A DNA stretch of 64,000 bases from Microbacterium sp. LWH3-1.2 (GTDB lineage: Bacteria > Actinomycetota > Actinomycetes > Actinomycetales > Microbacteriaceae). The stretch spans positions 3,162,001 through 3,226,000 of the forward strand of contig NZ_JBEGIK010000001.1 of the NCBI RefSeq assembly GCF_040675855.1, read 5' to 3'. A model generated the notes under the pieces. It searched no databases, was not told the DNA's origin, and worked only from the letters and a program-made list of their open reading frames with translations. The translations under genes were made by a program, and so were the position numbers. Below are positions 40,611-49,835 of this stretch, piece by piece; positions within the stretch are counted from its first letter, which is position 1; every line of letters starts with the position of its first letter.

Positions 40611-41100
40611 CTGCCTTCAGAAGGATGAGCACCCCGCCGAACGCCGCGGTGATGAGCGCACTCAGAAGGCGCGGGAACCAGTGCGTACTCCAGCGCGCGA
40701 CCGCGATCCAACCCAGTGCGCCGAGCATCACGGTGTTGGCGATGAGCGCCACCCACAGCGCCGTAGTGTCTTCGATGACGCGGGTGGCACCGACGAGGAG
40801 GATCAATAGCGGCGGCACCGACGCCAAGAGCATGCCGCTGGACTGGCGGGCAGACGCTGCGAGGCTCGCGCGGAGCCCGGCGCGACCGTCGGTGGCTGCC
40901 AGACGACCCAGGGTGCCGGCGAACACGTGAGCGGCGTAGAACACGGCCACCGTGACGGCGACGGTGACCAGGGCCTCCCAAGACGTGCCCCTCGCGGAGA
41001 CGACGATCATGCCCGATACGAGGATCAGACCGTAGATCGCCTCCTCCGACATGAGGATGCGGCCGACCCGCGGGGTGATGTGCAGCTGTTCGTCGGTCAT
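40597..41100 (-). CDS. Four-helix integral membrane protein of unknown function
   Basis: A 167-aa protein with hydrophobic segments at about 23-35, 42-62, 88-105 and 112-160. Conserved-looking features are the N-terminal RVGRILMSEEAIYGLILVSG and a final helix ending LKAVIHH. It is the third gene of an apparent minus-strand set after the DNA glycosylase and the Cys-rich micropeptide, 33 bp from the latter, and overlaps the convergent gene by 14 bp. No function can be assigned. Confidence 0.75.
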   Translation of the reverse strand: MTDEQLHITPRVGRILMSEEAIYGLILVSGMIVVSARGTSWEALVTVAVTVAVFYAAHVFAGTLGRLAATDGRAGLRASLAASARQSSGMLLASVPPLLILLVGATRVIEDTTALWVALIANTVMLGALGWIAVARWSTHWFPRLLSALITAAFGGVLILLKAVIHH

Positions 41101-41133
41101 CGCCGGCGCGTCGTGGTGCGAGCGGAGAGGCGG

Positions 41134-41256
41134 TCAGCCGATGCTGCAGCTGCCGCCGCCGCAGCACGAACCGGCGGACTCGACCACTGTGAGGAGGTTC
41201 TTCTCGTCGGGCACCGCGGCGAGGGTCATCGGGGCGGGCTGCTGCGAAGTCGTCAT
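41134..41256 (-). CDS. Cys-rich micropeptide ending CCGGGSCSIG
   Basis: A 40-aa peptide (ATG at 41256; the frame is open 21 codons upstream). The first 30 residues are ordinary (MTTSQQPAPM, then VPDEKNLLTVVESAGS) and the end is CCGGGSCSIG. It lies between the glycosylase gene (60 bp upstream) and a membrane-protein gene (33 bp downstream). A Cys-Cys-Gly3-Ser-Cys end suggests metal binding, redox activity or a modified-peptide core, but I recognise no family and see no maturation enzyme nearby. No strong ribosome site. Confidence 0.5.
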   Translation of the reverse strand: MTTSQQPAPMTLAAVPDEKNLLTVVESAGSCCGGGSCSIG

Positions 41257-41315
41257 GTGGACCATGCTACCCACGGCAACGAGGACCTCGGCCGCCGAAG
41301 CCGCGACGGCGCGGC

Positions 41316-42143
41316 TCAAAGGGGCACTCCCCCGTTCTGACAGGTCGGGCAGTACTGCGCGGACGTTCCCGAGAACGTCAGGTCGCGGATCGTGTCACCG
41401 CACACCGGACACGCCTCGCCCGTGCGTCCGTGCACGCGCATCGCCGCGACCTTCTGCGCCTTGAGCTGGTGGATCGGCACGCCGAGCCGGGCATCGATCG
41501 CCCCGCGTACCGTCGACAGCGTCGCATCGAACAGCCGGTCGGCGGCGTCCTCGTCGAGCACGGCCGCACGGGTCACCGGCGACACCTTAGCGATGTGCAG
41601 GATCTCGTCGGAATAGGCGTTGCCGATCCCGGCGAGGGATTCCTGCTCCTGCAGGATCGCCTTGATCTGCTTGTGTCGTCCGCCCAGTGCGGCATCGAAC
41701 CGGTCGCGCGTGAAGGCAGGATCCGCCGGATCCGGCCCGAGCTTCGCGATCGCGGGCACCTCGTCCGCGTCGCTGACCACGAACAGCCCGAGCGACACCC
41801 AGCTGCCGGCATCCGTCACGTCCAGGCCACTCTCGCCAGACAGCTCGAACGTCGCAAGCGCCGGTGGCGCGTCGGCGGCAGGCGTGAGGGGCTCGGTATC
41901 CCGCCATCGCATCCATCCGTGACGGCCGAGCGACACGACGAGGCTCGCCCCGTCGAGCATGAGCTCCACGTGTTTGCCATGGCGACGCGCGTCGGTGACG
42001 GTGCGCCCGATGATGCTCGTCGGAGGTGCCGCACGCGTCTTGACGGTGCGGAACTCGAGCACGTCGACTCCACGGATCTCGCGACCGGATGCCTCCTCAG
42101 CGAGGAACCGCGCGAGAGCCTCGACCTCCGGCGACTCAGGCAT
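41316..42143 (-). CDS. Fpg/Nei-family DNA glycosylase/AP lyase
   Basis: A 275-aa base-excision repair enzyme. It starts PESPEVEAL after the initiator Met: Pro2 is the catalytic nucleophile and Glu3 is conserved, with Ser4 where Fpg usually has Leu. HGKHVELML supplies the conserved Lys region, QEQESLAGIGNAYSDEIL the H2TH motif, and CPVC...YCPTCQ a C-terminal zinc finger. The zinc-finger tip departs from the Fpg consensus (no CQR), so a Nei-like or mycobacterial Nei2-type specificity is possible. It heads a likely operon with the micropeptide and membrane protein. Confidence 0.9.
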   Translation of the reverse strand: MPESPEVEALARFLAEEASGREIRGVDVLEFRTVKTRAAPPTSIIGRTVTDARRHGKHVELMLDGASLVVSLGRHGWMRWRDTEPLTPAADAPPALATFELSGESGLDVTDAGSWVSLGLFVVSDADEVPAIAKLGPDPADPAFTRDRFDAALGGRHKQIKAILQEQESLAGIGNAYSDEILHIAKVSPVTRAAVLDEDAADRLFDATLSTVRGAIDARLGVPIHQLKAQKVAAMRVHGRTGEACPVCGDTIRDLTFSGTSAQYCPTCQNGGVPL

Positions 42144-42182
42144 GGCCCCATCCTGCCACCGGGCCCCGACACGCGGTCGAAC

Positions 42183-42473
42183 TCAGGCGCGCGCGGGAGG
42201 GCGGTGCGGGATCGGCGCCGGCTTGAGAGCGCCCTGACTGCGCGACTGCTCGAGCATCTCGACAGCGGCACGGAAGAGAGCCTCCAGCGATGAGAACCGT
42301 GCGGACCCGAGCCCGACCGAGACCCACACCGCCTGGTAGACGCCCGAGTCGAGCAGTTCGACGTACGCGACGACGCTCGCCACCTCGCTGCGCGCGACGG
42401 CCCGGTCGCATAGACGCCACGCCCGGTCGGCAAGCGGCGTCAGCACCAGCTGGTGGATGTCATCGTGTTCCAT
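42183..42473 (-). CDS. Small uncharacterised soluble protein
   Basis: About 96 aa from the ATG at 42473 (an ATG at 42521 would add 16). A mixed helix/strand protein with SEVASVVAYVELLDSGVYQAVWVSVG in the centre and a basic Pro-rich end (PIPHRPPARA). Third-position G/C bias supports coding. It lies 39 bp upstream of the glycosylase gene on the same strand and might share its transcript. I recognise no family. Confidence 0.6.
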   Translation of the reverse strand: MEHDDIHQLVLTPLADRAWRLCDRAVARSEVASVVAYVELLDSGVYQAVWVSVGLGSARFSSLEALFRAAVEMLEQSRSQGALKPAPIPHRPPARA

Positions 42474-42611
42474 GGCAGCGAGCCTGCTCGTCGCCGCCGC
42501 ACCCGCGAAGGGGGTTGACATCGCGAGCCGGCAACGGACTGCGTTCGGGCTCGCTCGATGGGCGTCGACACACGCCGCGGTCTTCGTTTCACCGTCACCC
42601 GTCCGGGCGTG

Positions 42612-43577
42612 TCACGCGCGCCGCCTCACCGCGTCGAGCAGCCCTCCGCGCGCGCGGGCGAGGAAGTCGGCCTGGTCCTTCCCGATCCCGTGCAGGTACA
42701 GCTCGTCGGCACCGGCCGCCACGACGGCTGCGAGACGCTCGGCCGCCTCCTCCTCGTCGGCGGAGATGAGCACGCCGTGCTCGAGGGCGTCGACGTGTGC
42801 GGGATCGGCGAGCCGGTCGAAGTCCTCGGGCTGCATGAGATCCCACATGAGTTCTGCGGGCACGGTCACCTGACGCCACTGGTCGGCCGCGGCTCGCCGA
42901 GCCTCACCGTGCGACTCGGCAAGGCTCACGTGCACCTGCACCGCGCACGGGCCGTCGCCGCCGGCATCCCGGTACGCGGTGATGATCGCGCGGATCTCGT
43001 CGGCGTCATGCCCCACCGTGATCAGGCCGTCGGCCCACGAGGCGGCCCAGGCGGCCGTAGGCACGGACGCCGCGGCGGCCCGCAGCCGCGGCGGGTCGTC
43101 GGGACGCGACCAGAGCCGGGCGTCGTGCACTCTCACAAGCCCGTCGTGGTCGACGCGCTCTCCCGCGTGCAGCCGACGGATGATGTCGACGACCTCCAAG
43201 AGGCGCTCCTCGCGCAGCGGCTTCGGCGGCCAGGCGTCGCCCGTCACGTGCTCGTTGAGCGCCTCGCCGCTTCCGAGCGCGCACCAGAACCGTCCAGGGA
43301 ACATCTCCCCGAGAGTAGCCATGGCCTGCGTCGAGATCGCCGGGTGGTACCGCTGGCCGGGAGCCGTGACCACTCCCATCGGGAAGTCGGTGGTGGCCAT
43401 CGCCGCGCCGAGCCAGCTCCAGGCGTGCGCCGATTCACCTTGCGCCAGTCCCCATGGTGCGAAATGGTCAGAACACATCGCGCCGTCGAAGCCGGAACGC
43501 TCGGCTTCCTGGACGGCCGCCAGCAGGCGGGAGGGCGGGAGCTGTTCGTGTGAGGCGTGGTAACCGAGGAACACCAT
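42612..43577 (-). CDS. LLM-class flavin-dependent oxidoreductase
   Basis: A 321-aa bacterial luciferase-like TIM-barrel enzyme. The N-terminus (LGYHASHEQLPPSRLLAAVQEAE, SGFDGAMCSDHFAPWG) and the segment PGRFWCALGSGEALNEHV match the LLM group related to F420-dependent glucose-6-phosphate dehydrogenases. Whether it uses FMN or F420 cannot be told here. It stands alone; 250 bp upstream separate it from a divergent membrane-protein gene. Confidence 0.88.
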   Translation of the reverse strand: MVFLGYHASHEQLPPSRLLAAVQEAERSGFDGAMCSDHFAPWGLAQGESAHAWSWLGAAMATTDFPMGVVTAPGQRYHPAISTQAMATLGEMFPGRFWCALGSGEALNEHVTGDAWPPKPLREERLLEVVDIIRRLHAGERVDHDGLVRVHDARLWSRPDDPPRLRAAAASVPTAAWAASWADGLITVGHDADEIRAIITAYRDAGGDGPCAVQVHVSLAESHGEARRAAADQWRQVTVPAELMWDLMQPEDFDRLADPAHVDALEHGVLISADEEEAAERLAAVVAAGADELYLHGIGKDQADFLARARGGLLDAVRRRA

Positions 43578-43827
43578 GTACTCCAGCCTGCGCGACTGTC
43601 CGCCAACCGCCCACGACGTTGCGGGCGCCGGACGGACGTGCTAACGGATGCTGCGCGCGGCGCCGTCGGGTGAGCCGCCGCGCTCGCCCTGCGGGTCGAG
43701 CCCTAGGCAAGGGCCCTGCGGCTCGCTGAAGCGAAGCCGGCGCGCGGGCTCGAGCAGGAGACGAGCCTCAACGAGACAGATCGTGCGGCGATGCGCTATC
43801 TGCTCGAGCGGTCTTAGGCTGACTCGG

Positions 43828-44580
43828 ATGCGGGAGTTCATCGGAGGGATCGGTCTGCTCGGCCGCGGCTTCGCGCACTGGCGACGCCGGCCGGGTCTCA
43901 TGGCGCTCGGCCTCGTCCCCGCCGCGATCGTCGGCCTGCTGTTCCTCGGCGGGCTCGTCGCGCTGAGCGCCTCGCTCCCCGCCCTCACCGAGGCGATGAC
44001 GCCGTTCGCCGACGGCTGGCCGGGCGTCTGGGCCACGGTCCTCCGCGTCGCGGTGGGCACGGCACTGCTCGGTGCCGCCCTCGTCCTGGTCGCCGTCTCG
44101 TTCACGGCCCTCACGCTGCTGGTGGGCGACCCGTTCTACGAGCGGATCTGGAGGGCAGTCGAGACGGATGCCGGGTCCCCGCAGTTCGCCGGCGACTACG
44201 GGTTCTGGCGCTCCGTCGCGGATGGCCTCTCGCTCATCGCACGGGGCCTCGGCGTCGCCCTGGTCGCCGCGCTGCTCGGGTTGATCCCGGTCGTCGGCGG
44301 CGTGGTGAGCACCCTCTTCGCGGTGGTCTTCACCGGCTGGCTGATCGCCGACGAGCTGAGCTCCCGCGCGCTGACAGCCCGCGGACTCGACCGCAGCGCG
44401 CGCAAACGACTGCTGCGCCGCAGGCGCGCCCGCGTCCTCGGGTTCGGCGTCGCGACGCAGCTCTGCTTCCTGGTGCCGCTCGGCGCGGTCGCGACCATGC
44501 CGGCGGCCGTGGCCGGGGCCGCGCTGCTCGCGCGGTCGCTGCTCGATCCCGCCCCCACGGCGGCGCAGGCTCGAGCGTGA
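43828..44580 (+). CDS. EI24/CysZ-like membrane protein
   Basis: A 250-aa protein with an amphipathic start (MREFIGGIGLLGRGFAHW) and about four membrane helices. The pattern, with GDPFYERIWRAVE between hydrophobic halves and the following GLGVALVAALLGLIPVVGGVV, matches the EI24 domain (DUF540/CysZ superfamily). The frame is open 60 codons upstream but codon use there is poor. In enterobacteria CysZ takes up sulfate; transport is not shown for the actinobacterial group. Confidence 0.82.
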   Translation: MREFIGGIGLLGRGFAHWRRRPGLMALGLVPAAIVGLLFLGGLVALSASLPALTEAMTPFADGWPGVWATVLRVAVGTALLGAALVLVAVSFTALTLLVGDPFYERIWRAVETDAGSPQFAGDYGFWRSVADGLSLIARGLGVALVAALLGLIPVVGGVVSTLFAVVFTGWLIADELSSRALTARGLDRSARKRLLRRRRARVLGFGVATQLCFLVPLGAVATMPAAVAGAALLARSLLDPAPTAAQARA

Positions 44581-44608
44581 CCTGGCGGCCGGCGACGCCG
44601 CATCCGTG

Positions 44609-45793
44609 TCAGTCGGCGCTGGTGCGCTCCGCGACGACCTCGATGAGATGCGGGATGGCCCGGTCGATCATCGTCATGGTCGCGGTCAGCGAGATCCGGA
44701 ACTGGTGCGGCTGGTCGAACAGCGACCCGGGCATGACGTATACGCCGCGCTCCTCGAGGGCGTCGCAGAACACCCGCGCATCCCCGCCCGGCGCCTTGCC
44801 CCACAGGTAGAACGTGCCCTCCGGCCGGGTGAGCTCGTACCCGGCGTCGGAGAGGGCGCCGTACATGCGGTCGCGCTTGCGCGTCAGCTCGGCCATGTCG
44901 ATCGAGAGGGTCTCGAGCTCGGGCACCGAGTACTGCATGACCGCATCGGGGAACCCCCAGCCGATAGCGAGTCCCAGCGGGAACAGCGCGGCGCGCAGCT
45001 CCTCCCGCTCCGCCGTCGGGATGAGCGGCGAGAGCGCGAGGTATCCCAGTCGCGCGCCGGGAGCGAGCAGCACCTTCCCGTAGCTGTAGTCGATGACGGT
45101 CCACGGATAGAACCCGGCGGGGCTCGTGAACGCGGTGCCGTCGAAGCGGATGCGGCGGTACGGCTCGTCCGACAGCAGCCAGATCCGGCGTCCCTGGGCG
45201 CGCGACGCCTCGTCGAGCACTGCGGCGAGCGCCTCCCATGTCGACGGCGGATAGACGCGACCCGTCGGATTCGCCGGTGAGTTCACGACGACGATCCTGG
45301 TGCGCGGCGTGATCGCGCGCGCAATCGCGTCCACATCGAGGTCGAACGTCACGGGAGCGAGCTCCACGCCGATGGGGACGAGGTCCGCGGCGCGCAGCAT
45401 CGGCGCGTAGCAGAACCAGCCGGGGACGGGGATGGCGACCTCGTCGCCCGCGTCGGCCAGCAGCGCGAACGCGAGCGAAATCGCACCGAAGGCGCCCTGC
45501 GTCATCGCGATGTCGTCGGGCGCGAAGTCCAGTCCCAGCTCGCCGGACAGCGCCGCGGCCACGACCTCCTGCGCGGATCGCTCGCTGCTCTTGTACGCGA
45601 ACCAGTCGACGGATCGCGGCTCCGCGTGCGCACGGATGGCGGCCGGCAACCCGGGCAGCGCCATCTCGTGCGGGTTGCCGAACGCGAAGACCAGTGCCTC
45701 TGGGTCTGAGGCCACGACCTGCATGCGCGAGAAGTAGGAGGCGACGACATCCACCGCCGCCTTCGCCGCTGTCGCCCGTGTCGACATCGCCAT
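44609..45793 (-). CDS. Class I/II pyridoxal phosphate aminotransferase
   Basis: A 394-aa fold type I enzyme. Features are NSPANPTGRVYPP, LLSDEPYRRIRFDG, the PLP lysine in SYGKVLLAPGARLGY, and a late RISLTATMTMI containing the carboxylate-binding Arg. The ATG at 45793 has GAGAGGTGA at good spacing; the frame is open 153 codons upstream but overlaps the divergent patatin gene. It resembles aspartate/aromatic aminotransferases but the substrate cannot be deduced. No biosynthetic partner is adjacent. Confidence 0.88.
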   Translation of the reverse strand: MAMSTRATAAKAAVDVVASYFSRMQVVASDPEALVFAFGNPHEMALPGLPAAIRAHAEPRSVDWFAYKSSERSAQEVVAAALSGELGLDFAPDDIAMTQGAFGAISLAFALLADAGDEVAIPVPGWFCYAPMLRAADLVPIGVELAPVTFDLDVDAIARAITPRTRIVVVNSPANPTGRVYPPSTWEALAAVLDEASRAQGRRIWLLSDEPYRRIRFDGTAFTSPAGFYPWTVIDYSYGKVLLAPGARLGYLALSPLIPTAEREELRAALFPLGLAIGWGFPDAVMQYSVPELETLSIDMAELTRKRDRMYGALSDAGYELTRPEGTFYLWGKAPGGDARVFCDALEERGVYVMPGSLFDQPHQFRISLTATMTMIDRAIPHLIEVVAERTSAD

Positions 45794-45947
45794 CGCAGTC
45801 ACCTCTCGCCCCAGTGCCGATCCGTGATCCCGCCCAGGATCCCAACTGGGAGGCGGTGCGTCAATCGACCCCCTCGTCGCGCCGTCCACAGATGTTCCCC
45901 AACGCGTGATGCTACGGTCGGCCGGGCGGGACGGGCGGAGGACGATG

Positions 45948-46712
45948 ATGGACGACCCGGAGCTGGGGCTCGTACTCGGAGGCGGGGGCGCGTTCGGCGC
46001 CGCCCACGTCGGTGTGCTGCAGGTGCTGGCCGAGCGAGGCATCCGTCCCGGCATCGCGACCGGGACGAGCTCGGGGGCCCTCGTCGCGGCCGCGTACGCC
46101 GCAGGTCTGGAGCTGCACACCATCGAGCGCGCCGCCCGCGCCTTCCACTGGAGCGCCATCGCGCGCTGGTCGCTGACCCCCCGGTGGGGCCTGCTCGACA
46201 CCTCTGCCATCGTCGATGCCGTCCCGCGCGCCCTCGGCGAGGACCCGCCCATCGAGCGGCTCCCGCGCCGCTTCGCCGCCTACGCCACCGATCTGCGCAC
46301 CCGCCGCGGGATCATCCTCGACGAGGGACCGCTCAGCGCCGCCCTCCGCGCGACGGTCGCAGTACCGGGACTCCTCCCCCCGATCCGCCGCGGCGATGCG
46401 CTGCTCGCGGACGGCGGCATGACCGACAACGTCCCGGTCGCCGCCGCGCGCGCCCTCGGCGCCACGCGCGTGATCGTGGTGCGGCTGCACGCGAAGTGGG
46501 AGAACGTCCGCATGATGCGCACCGTCACCCGGACCGCGGATCTCGTGGCCGACCCGTCGGTCGTGCTGATCCAGCCCGAGATGGAGGGCATGGCCCAGTG
46601 GCGAATGACCGATGTGCCGCGTCTGATCGAAGAGGGGCGCCGCGCGGCGATGGCGGCATTGGATGCTGCGTCCCTCCGCAGGCGGGCAACCGGCAGCGTC
46701 GCGTCGAACTGA
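45948..46712 (+). CDS. Patatin-like phospholipase (RssA family)
   Basis: A 254-aa protein with the patatin elements: oxyanion loop LGGGGAFGAAHVGVL (residues 10-24), nucleophile elbow GTSSG with the catalytic Ser, and the Asp of the Ser-Asp dyad in LLADGGMTDNVP. GGAGG lies six bases before the second of two adjacent ATGs. It probably deacylates phospholipids or lipid-like esters. Divergent from the aminotransferase gene, with 154 bp between starts. Confidence 0.92.
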   Translation: MDDPELGLVLGGGGAFGAAHVGVLQVLAERGIRPGIATGTSSGALVAAAYAAGLELHTIERAARAFHWSAIARWSLTPRWGLLDTSAIVDAVPRALGEDPPIERLPRRFAAYATDLRTRRGIILDEGPLSAALRATVAVPGLLPPIRRGDALLADGGMTDNVPVAAARALGATRVIVVRLHAKWENVRMMRTVTRTADLVADPSVVLIQPEMEGMAQWRMTDVPRLIEEGRRAAMAALDAASLRRRATGSVASN

Positions 46713-46743
46713 CGCCGCGGCGGCGGTTCCGCGTCCGCGAGCC

Positions 46744-47544
46744 TCACAAGCGCGCGTAGCGGGCGCGCGCGAAGCAGAAGGCCCCGTAGATGATCAGTCC
46801 GGCGGCGACCACCCACAGGACGACGGATCCGAGGGGCACGTCGGCCAAGGTGTGCAGGGCGGCATCCAATCCGCCCGCCGTCTCAGGATCGTGCGTGAAG
46901 GCGGCGACCACGAACAGCGCGCCCGCCACCGCCACGGCGATGCCCTTTGCGACGTAGCCGACGACGCCGAAGGTCACGACGCCCTTGCGTGCGACGCCGG
47001 CGGGGAGGTCGAGGTGCTTCTCGAAGGCGCGCGTGAACCCCCGGACGACGAAGGCCGCACCGATGGCGAAGATGATCAGACCGACCAGCACCAGGAGGAA
47101 GACGCCGCCGGGGGTGCTCATGAGCTGCGCGCTGAAGGTCTGCGACGACTGCGAGGAGTCCGAGCTTCCACCGAGCGCGTAGACGAGCGCGGTGGACGCG
47201 ATCGCGAGATACGCGACGGCGGTGCCGATGTCCTTGACCCGATAGCCCCACTTCTTCTTGGTGTCGGGGTTGCGCTCCAGGAACGCCGCGGCCACCTGCC
47301 ACACGGCGAGCGCCGCGAGCCCGATGGCGATCGCCCAGAGCAGGAACACCCCGAGAGGAGTGCTGCGGATCGCCTCCATGGCGCCGCCCTGGTCGGCTTC
47401 TCCTTCGCCGCCGGTGGCGACCGAGATGGCGATGAAGCCGATGACGATGTGCACGATCCCCAGCACGACGTAGCCGATGCGGGCGATGGTGCGGAATGCG
47501 GGCGACTCCGTCGCTGCCCGCGCCGCGTTCTTCGCAGTGGTCAT
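46744..47544 (-). CDS. DUF1206 membrane protein
   Basis: A 266-aa protein with six membrane helices arranged as three related two-helix units, each with an IAR/VKD/VAR-G-Y motif (ARIGYVVLGIVHIVIGF; KDIGTAVAYLAIAS; GVVGYVAKGIAVAVAG). This is the DUF1206 pattern common in actinobacteria. No function is known for the family. It ends 32 bp from the convergent patatin gene. Confidence 0.9.
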   Translation of the reverse strand: MTTAKNAARAATESPAFRTIARIGYVVLGIVHIVIGFIAISVATGGEGEADQGGAMEAIRSTPLGVFLLWAIAIGLAALAVWQVAAAFLERNPDTKKKWGYRVKDIGTAVAYLAIASTALVYALGGSSDSSQSSQTFSAQLMSTPGGVFLLVLVGLIIFAIGAAFVVRGFTRAFEKHLDLPAGVARKGVVTFGVVGYVAKGIAVAVAGALFVVAAFTHDPETAGGLDAALHTLADVPLGSVVLWVVAAGLIIYGAFCFARARYARL

Positions 47545-47607
47545 TCGCGAAGCGTATCTCCGGGAATGATCGCAGGATTGGGGCTTGAATCCGCACGAGA
47601 ACCGTGC

Positions 47608-48327
47608 TCAAACGTCCGGCTCCGCGGAGGAGGACGTTCGCGACGACATCGCCCTTCGGATGCGGTACGCCTGCATGGCACTCCACACCAGGCAGGCCAC
47701 CGCGATGCCCTCCAGCAGCCCCGCGAGCACATCGCTCGCCCAGTGAGCGTGGAGGTAAGTGCGACTCCACATCATCCAGGCGACCCAGACGGCTCCGAGT
47801 ATCCACACGTACCAGCGGCGCAGCAGCAGTCCCAGCGTGACGCCGATGGTCGTGGCGACGGCGGTGTGACCGGACGGGAATGAGGTGGCCGCGCTCTCGG
47901 CGAGCGACTCGGACGGCCGCACTCTCGCGATGACCGCGGCCATCGGAGCGCCGATCGCCGTCACGGTGACGATGGCGACCGCGAGGGTCGCGGCATCCCA
48001 TCGTCGTCGCCGCCAGAGGAAGATCGCGATGACGAGGATCCCCACGAAGGGTGCCCCGACGACGCCGCCGACGATGGAGGGCACCCAGGCGATCATCAGC
48101 CCCACGTCGTTCAGGCCGGCGAGCATCGCATCGTCCCACCAGACGTCCACGGGAAGGGGATCGTGTCCGCCCAGCGCCACGGCGAAGCGCAGCACCACGA
48201 ACAGCACCGTGGCCGCCACGCCGACCACCAGGACGGTCGCGCGGTGCGGATCGGGGTGCGGAAGCGGCTCATCGGGCGTCGCAGCGCGCGACGCCCGACT
48301 GCCCCGGGGTTCTTCGTTCTCGCCCAC
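47608..48327 (-). CDS. PAP2-family membrane phosphatase
   Basis: A 239-aa integral membrane protein with the three acid-phosphatase motifs: C1 as RVRPSE, C2 as SFPSGHT (catalytic His), and C3 as SRTYLHAHWASD. Six hydrophobic segments. Such enzymes dephosphorylate lipid pyrophosphates, such as undecaprenyl diphosphate, or phosphatidate outside the membrane. C1 has Arg where Lys is often found. Upstream of the DUF1206 gene by 63 bp on the same strand. Confidence 0.9.
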   Translation of the reverse strand: MGENEEPRGSRASRAATPDEPLPHPDPHRATVLVVGVAATVLFVVLRFAVALGGHDPLPVDVWWDDAMLAGLNDVGLMIAWVPSIVGGVVGAPFVGILVIAIFLWRRRRWDAATLAVAIVTVTAIGAPMAAVIARVRPSESLAESAATSFPSGHTAVATTIGVTLGLLLRRWYVWILGAVWVAWMMWSRTYLHAHWASDVLAGLLEGIAVACLVWSAMQAYRIRRAMSSRTSSSAEPDV

Positions 48328-48434
48328 GCGCCCATTGTGGACGGGAGGCGCACGGCGCGCGCCCTCTTGCCGTCAAGGGTCTCGGTGTCGTAGGCGCCAT
48401 TGACGGGCGGCACGCGCACTGCTCTGATGAGCGC

Positions 48435-49835
48435 ATGGAGGCGATCGTCGACGTCGACTACGTGGTCGTCGGGGCAGGGGCGATGGGGATGGCGTTCGTG
48501 GACGCACTCACCGCCGCGGCCGACGACGTGTCGGTCGCGATCGTCGAACGCCGCCACGGCGCCGGGGGGCACTGGCTCGACGCGTACGGATTCGTGCGGC
48601 TGCACCAGGCGTCCGCCTTCTACGGCGTCGCCTCGACGCTGCTCGGCGCGGGCCGTCTGCAGGCCGACGGCCCGGAGCGCGGCCTCCACGAGCGCGCCAG
48701 CGCCGCGGAGGTGTCGGAGTACTACGCGCGCGTTCTCGCCCGGTTCGTCCGCTCGGGCCGCGTCGCGTTTCACGGCCGCAGCGAGTACGTGGGCGACCGT
48801 CGGTTCGTGTCGCTCCTGAGCGGCGCCCGGTTCCACGCGCCGGGTGCCCGTGTGGTCGACGCGCGCTACCTGTCGCCCGACATCCCGCTGCTCACTCCCC
48901 CGCCGTTCGCGATCGAGGACGGCGCCCACGTCGTAGCGGTGAACGAACTCGTCCGCATCGCCGAGGCCCCCGGTCATTACGTCATCGTGGGCGCGGGCAA
49001 GACTGCGACCGACACGTGCGTGTGGCTGCTGCAGAACGGCGTCGCACCGGACGCCATCACCTGGGTGCGACCTCGTGACCCGTGGCTGCTCAACCGTGCC
49101 GTCGTGCAGCCCGACCCGGCGATCTTCCTCGGAATGGCCGCCGACACGATGGCCGCGGCTGCGGCTGCATCCGACGCCGATGACGTCTTCTTCCGCATGG
49201 AGGAAGCCGGGATCATGCTGCGCTTCGATCCCGCTGTCACCCCGACGATGGCCAAGACACCGACGCTCGCCACGTGGGAACTCGACCTCGTCCGCTCGAT
49301 CGACGACGTGATCCGGCGCGGCCGCCTCCACTCCGTCGGGAAGGGACGCCTGACCTTCGCCGACGGCGACGTGCACGTGCCCGCCGATTCGCTCGTCGTC
49401 CACTGCGCGGCCGAAGGGCTGAAGTACCCGGGTCTCAAGCCGATCTGGACCCCGGGGGCCATCACGCCTCAGCCGGTGCGGGTCGGCTTCCCCTGCTACG
49501 GCGCGGCGCTCACGGGCTACGTCGAGGCGACGCGCGACGACGACGCCGAGAAGAACCGCGTGTGCCGCCCATCGCCGTATTCCGACACTCCGGCGGACTG
49601 GGCGACGATGCAGACGATCGGCGGTGACGCTTCGCTGGCGATGTCGAGGGAGACCGACCTGCGAGCATGGTCGAACACGACCTCGCTGAACCCGGCGCGT
49701 GTCCCGGCGGACCGGACGGACGACCCCGCAGTGCTCGCCGCGGCGGCCCGTTTCAAGGAGAATATCGGCGCGGGGCGCGCGCGCCTGGCGGAGTTCGCCG
49801 GGATCGTGCAGCCGGTGCGCCGAATGTCGCCATGA
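48435..49835 (+). CDS. FAD/NAD(P)-binding oxidoreductase, monooxygenase-like
   Basis: A 466-aa flavoprotein with an N-terminal FAD fold (DYVVVGAGAMGMAFVDAL, residues 6-23) and a second dinucleotide fold mid-protein (YVIVGAGKTATDTCVWLL), the layout of flavin-containing monooxygenase-like proteins. It also has the motif GGHWLDAYGFVRLHQASAFYG near residues 48-68. The frame is open far upstream through the divergent PAP2 gene; the ATG at 48435 gives a proper fold start but lacks a strong ribosome site. The substrate is unknown. Confidence 0.88.
   Translation: MEAIVDVDYVVVGAGAMGMAFVDALTAAADDVSVAIVERRHGAGGHWLDAYGFVRLHQASAFYGVASTLLGAGRLQADGPERGLHERASAAEVSEYYARVLARFVRSGRVAFHGRSEYVGDRRFVSLLSGARFHAPGARVVDARYLSPDIPLLTPPPFAIEDGAHVVAVNELVRIAEAPGHYVIVGAGKTATDTCVWLLQNGVAPDAITWVRPRDPWLLNRAVVQPDPAIFLGMAADTMAAAAAASDADDVFFRMEEAGIMLRFDPAVTPTMAKTPTLATWELDLVRSIDDVIRRGRLHSVGKGRLTFADGDVHVPADSLVVHCAAEGLKYPGLKPIWTPGAITPQPVRVGFPCYGAALTGYVEATRDDDAEKNRVCRPSPYSDTPADWATMQTIGGDASLAMSRETDLRAWSNTTSLNPARVPADRTDDPAVLAAAARFKENIGAGRARLAEFAGIVQPVRRMSP

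Noticed and set aside
43720..43817. Plus-strand stretch reading LNETDRAAMRYLLERS then stop, like the tail of a MarR-type regulator
   Set aside because: Only about 17 suggestive residues, with a stop shortly upstream in the same frame and no helix-turn-helix. It may be a relic but is too short to call.
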